DNA of 64,000 nucleotides, from positions 248,001 through 312,000 of the forward strand of contig PDLQ01000001.1 in assembly GCA_002591745.1 (NCBI GenBank), read 5' to 3'. This document shows positions 62,098-64,000 of the stretch, piece after piece. Under the pieces are notes generated by a model. The model saw nothing but the letters and a program-made list of their open reading frames with translations, made no database searches and was not told the origin of the DNA. The stretch comes from Lewinellaceae bacterium SD302 (GTDB taxonomy: Bacteria > Bacteroidota > Bacteroidia > Chitinophagales > Saprospiraceae). A program made the translations under genes and the position numbers. How positions within the stretch are numbered: the first letter of the stretch is position 1; the number at the start of each line of letters is the position of its first letter.

Positions 62098-63459
62098 CTA
62101 AATCAGATCCCGTAACCGAAACTCGAATCCCAGGCTTTTGTCCAGACGTTTCACCATAATGCGGATACGTTTTCCGGCTTTTCCTTCCAGTCGGTTATAG
62201 ATGCCCCCCAGAGTTAATATACTCGCCGGGCTGCCGTTCAGTTTTTTGATCCGGTCGCCGATCTTGAGACCGGCTTCGTCCGCCGGACTGCCGGGTAAGA
62301 CATCGGTGACCAGAAAGGTGCGCAGATTGCGCCCGCCGGCGGCAACCTGGAGACCGGAGCGATCGTATTTCACCGGCTTTTTCCATTTTCCAGTGGGTCT
62401 TAAATAGACTTCACGCCGGACGTAATCGATTACGAGGTTGAAACGTCTTAACAGTGCGTTTCCAATGATACCGTCGCGGATTCGATTTTTACCGATGCGT
62501 TCGTCTCCGCGTAAAAAAGGGGAGTTTTGGAAATAGGTAATTACATCGCCAAACTCCTGTTTGCCCACTTTGACTGACTTAGACCGACCGACGTTCCCCT
62601 TGATGGCTCCACCTAAGCCTTCGGCGATATTCGTCGGGATGACGCGGGGAGGCAAGTCCGTACTATCGTTTTCGGCGGTATAAAGCAGGATGAACAGCCC
62701 CGCTCCGGTGTCGAGCAACAGCTTACGTTCGTTGGAAGAATTACCGTCTACTGAAATCGGTAGCCTCAGGAAAGGACGGTTACGGGCAAAAGTGGATTTT
62801 ACCCGCTGATACCTCTTGCTAATCTTGTGTTTGGCGGGGTCGTGCAGAAACATGCGCTGGCTGCGGTAATCGAATTCCACGACGAAGCGCGAAAGAAAAT
62901 CACCACCGAGTATACCATGGATATTGGTTCCGGTGATGCGCTCGAATTTAAAATAGTTTTCTTTCAGTACGAGGATTGAACGGTTCTTGGCAACCATACT
63001 ATTAGCGACCCGGAAATTCAAACCAGTGGCCAGGTAGGCGGTGAGCACAGAGTCCATGTCGGCTCCGCTGATGTCAAACTTCCGCTGATAGGATACGTCT
63101 AGTAAGTCTACCAGGTCTTTGTCCAGTACCAAACTGTACTCGGCACCGGTATCGACGATAAACCGTAAAGGAATGATGTTTTCCAGGTAGACATCAACAA
63201 CGATGAAGTCATTCTCCAACTCAAAGGGAATGACGATAGAAGACTTGGTAGAAAGGTACTTTAAGTCCAGCCGGTCATTTTCCTGAGCAGATGAAGTATT
63301 GACAACAAATAGGCTGATAAAAAGCAAGCTAAAAAAGCAACCGTTACGGAAACTGCAATTACCTATTTGGCGAAAAAAGATTGTCATCAATGGCATTGAA
63401 CGTAAGGGAAGAAGACCAAGATAGTAATTTCGATTGAAGCAGCGAAGGGGGTAATTCAA
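62098..63459 (-). CDS. Aspartyl protease-like protein with PDZ domain
   Basis: The 453-residue protein has a hydrophobic signal core (CFFSLLFISLFVVNTSSAQ) after about 35 extra residues, so a later ATG may be the start (MPLMTIFFRQIG, codon 22). Two Asp-Thr-Gly motifs, FIVDTGAEYSLVLDKDL and LLLDTGAGLFILL, mark a double retropepsin-like domain, followed by a PDZ domain (VLPGSPADEAGLKIGDRIKK). It is likely a secreted or membrane-anchored protease or peptide-binding protein; both catalytic Asp are present. Substrate unknown. Confidence 0.8.
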   Translation of the reverse strand: MNYPLRCFNRNYYLGLLPLRSMPLMTIFFRQIGNCSFRNGCFFSLLFISLFVVNTSSAQENDRLDLKYLSTKSSIVIPFELENDFIVVDVYLENIIPLRFIVDTGAEYSLVLDKDLVDLLDVSYQRKFDISGADMDSVLTAYLATGLNFRVANSMVAKNRSILVLKENYFKFERITGTNIHGILGGDFLSRFVVEFDYRSQRMFLHDPAKHKISKRYQRVKSTFARNRPFLRLPISVDGNSSNERKLLLDTGAGLFILLYTAENDSTDLPPRVIPTNIAEGLGGAIKGNVGRSKSVKVGKQEFGDVITYFQNSPFLRGDERIGKNRIRDGIIGNALLRRFNLVIDYVRREVYLRPTGKWKKPVKYDRSGLQVAAGGRNLRTFLVTDVLPGSPADEAGLKIGDRIKKLNGSPASILTLGGIYNRLEGKAGKRIRIMVKRLDKSLGFEFRLRDLI

Positions 63460-63779
63460 ACGTTAAGATAATGTTAGCAAGTCCCAAATCGTTGGTAATG
63501 AACTGTTAATGGGTCAGTTGTGAGAATTTTACCAAGATAACTTGCGGGTTAAGCCTCGATTTTGGACATTTGTCTATACATGGATCGGTATATTCCTTTC
63601 CATATTGTTTTGAGATTAATATGATCATGCCTCTACATCATCACTATAAAACTAGTGGTCCGTTCACCCTTGAGTTGGTGACCCGGAGAGGTTTTGCGAC
63701 AAATAGAACCATGTCCTCGTGCGTTGCGCGGTGGGCATTTTTTTTTGAACTTAATTATTTCATTTAACTCAAGTTGTGT
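63460..63779. other. Leader region of the SusC-like gene
   Basis: No gene is seen in 320 bases. A stem of TTCACC/GGTGAC around CTTGAGTT (about 63663-63685) is followed by CCCGGAG and, near 63741, a run of T. It may be a long 5' leader with an attenuator; no known riboswitch was recognised. Confidence 0.4.
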
Positions 63780-64000
63780 ATGAAGCTTTTAGACAATCGC
63801 TTTAGCCGCGGTTTGCTGTTCTTGTTACTGATGATCGGATTTACCAGCGTGGCTTCGGCCCAGCGCGCGGTTTCCGGTACAGTTACGGATGCAGAAAGCG
63901 GCGACCCCCTGATCGGAGCCAGTGTGCTCGTTACAGGGACTTCGACCGGAACGATTACCGATTTTGACGGTAATTTTTCCATTAACGTCCCGGCCAATGC
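63780..64000 (+). CDS. SusC/RagA-type TonB-linked outer-membrane protein, start only
   Basis: The ATG at 63780 opens a frame running off the right edge (73 codons). After a signal peptide (GLLFLLLMIGFTSVASAQ) comes the carboxypeptidase-regulatory-like N-domain of SusC proteins: VSGTVTDAESGDPLIGASVL, VTGTSTGTITDFDGNFSINV. This is diagnostic of the SusC class of nutrient uptake receptors, but the substrate is not visible. A SusD partner gene would be expected downstream. Confidence 0.9.
   Translation, partial: MKLLDNRFSRGLLFLLLMIGFTSVASAQRAVSGTVTDAESGDPLIGASVLVTGTSTGTITDFDGNFSINVPAN

Noticed and set aside
1-64000. tRNA, rRNA, tmRNA and riboswitches
   Set aside because: No cloverleaf, rRNA or known riboswitch consensus was recognised by eye in the spacers; a covariance search would be decisive.

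Overview
The window comes from a chromosome of the phylum Bacteroidota, most likely a Saprospiria/Lewinellaceae-type marine bacterium; the class is inference. Four secreted proteins end in type IX secretion (T9SS) sorting domains with an xPNP motif. There is a PorE-like T9SS envelope protein, and a SusC-type receptor starts at the right edge. Several genes have a TAnnTTTG-type promoter element, and ribosome binding sites are weak. No rRNA, tRNA, CRISPR array, insertion sequence or prophage was found.

Left part (1-9610, almost all minus strand): a DinB-like protein cut by the edge, a T9SS-secreted GH13 amylase, a helical protein with an EAD11-like N-terminus, an outer-membrane barrel broken in a homopolymer, pyrR-pyrB, a GT-C membrane glycosyltransferase and a ParA ATPase. 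The middle left (9999-24218) holds a tripartite type I secretion operon whose ABC ATPase has lost most catalytic motifs. It also holds an alpha/beta hydrolase lipoprotein, an AraC-type membrane regulator, an arsenic operon (DUF6428-arsR-arsenate reductase-decayed aquaporin) behind a palindromic operator, an orphan response regulator, a large vWA-like membrane protein and an amidohydrolase.

The centre (24313-31903, minus strand) is one compact haem acquisition operon. In transcription order it encodes a HmuY-like haemophore fused to a T9SS sorting domain, a HmuT lipoprotein, HmuU permease, HmuV ATPase, HmuS haem-handling protein, a Cys/His-rich DUF6686 protein and a TonB receptor. Next come an M48 protease, a DUF2306 protein, a 957-residue protein with an EAD11-like N-terminus, a VCBS-repeat T9SS protein, a TIGR03032 protein and a T9SS-secreted phosphoesterase.

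The right part (44171-64000) carries pgi, a PorE-like protein with SPOR domains, an esterase, threonine aldolase, rlmF, and a divergent pair for phosphatidylcholine synthesis (pcs and a CHT-type choline transporter). The transporter is interrupted by a 10-bp tandem duplication. An RhlE-type helicase, a fadN-fadA beta-oxidation pair with a palindromic operator, DUF1622, tpiA, a LysM-CAP protein, an aspartyl protease-PDZ protein and the start of a SusC-like receptor follow.

The most unusual signal is not a gene. A motif with the core GCTACTTTG (consensus about CATTGCTACTTTGTTAGCC) occurs about 19 times, mostly between genes or at gene ends, in both orientations. Twice it forms inverted hairpin pairs. 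About 0.5 copies of the 9-mer are expected by chance. The pattern resembles DNA uptake sequences or a REP-like family, and I know of no description of it. Other intergenic repeat families are also present: an array of five different hairpins on a common linker, inverted repeats built from iterated short words, and a TCCTCGGAGTTGAAG family.
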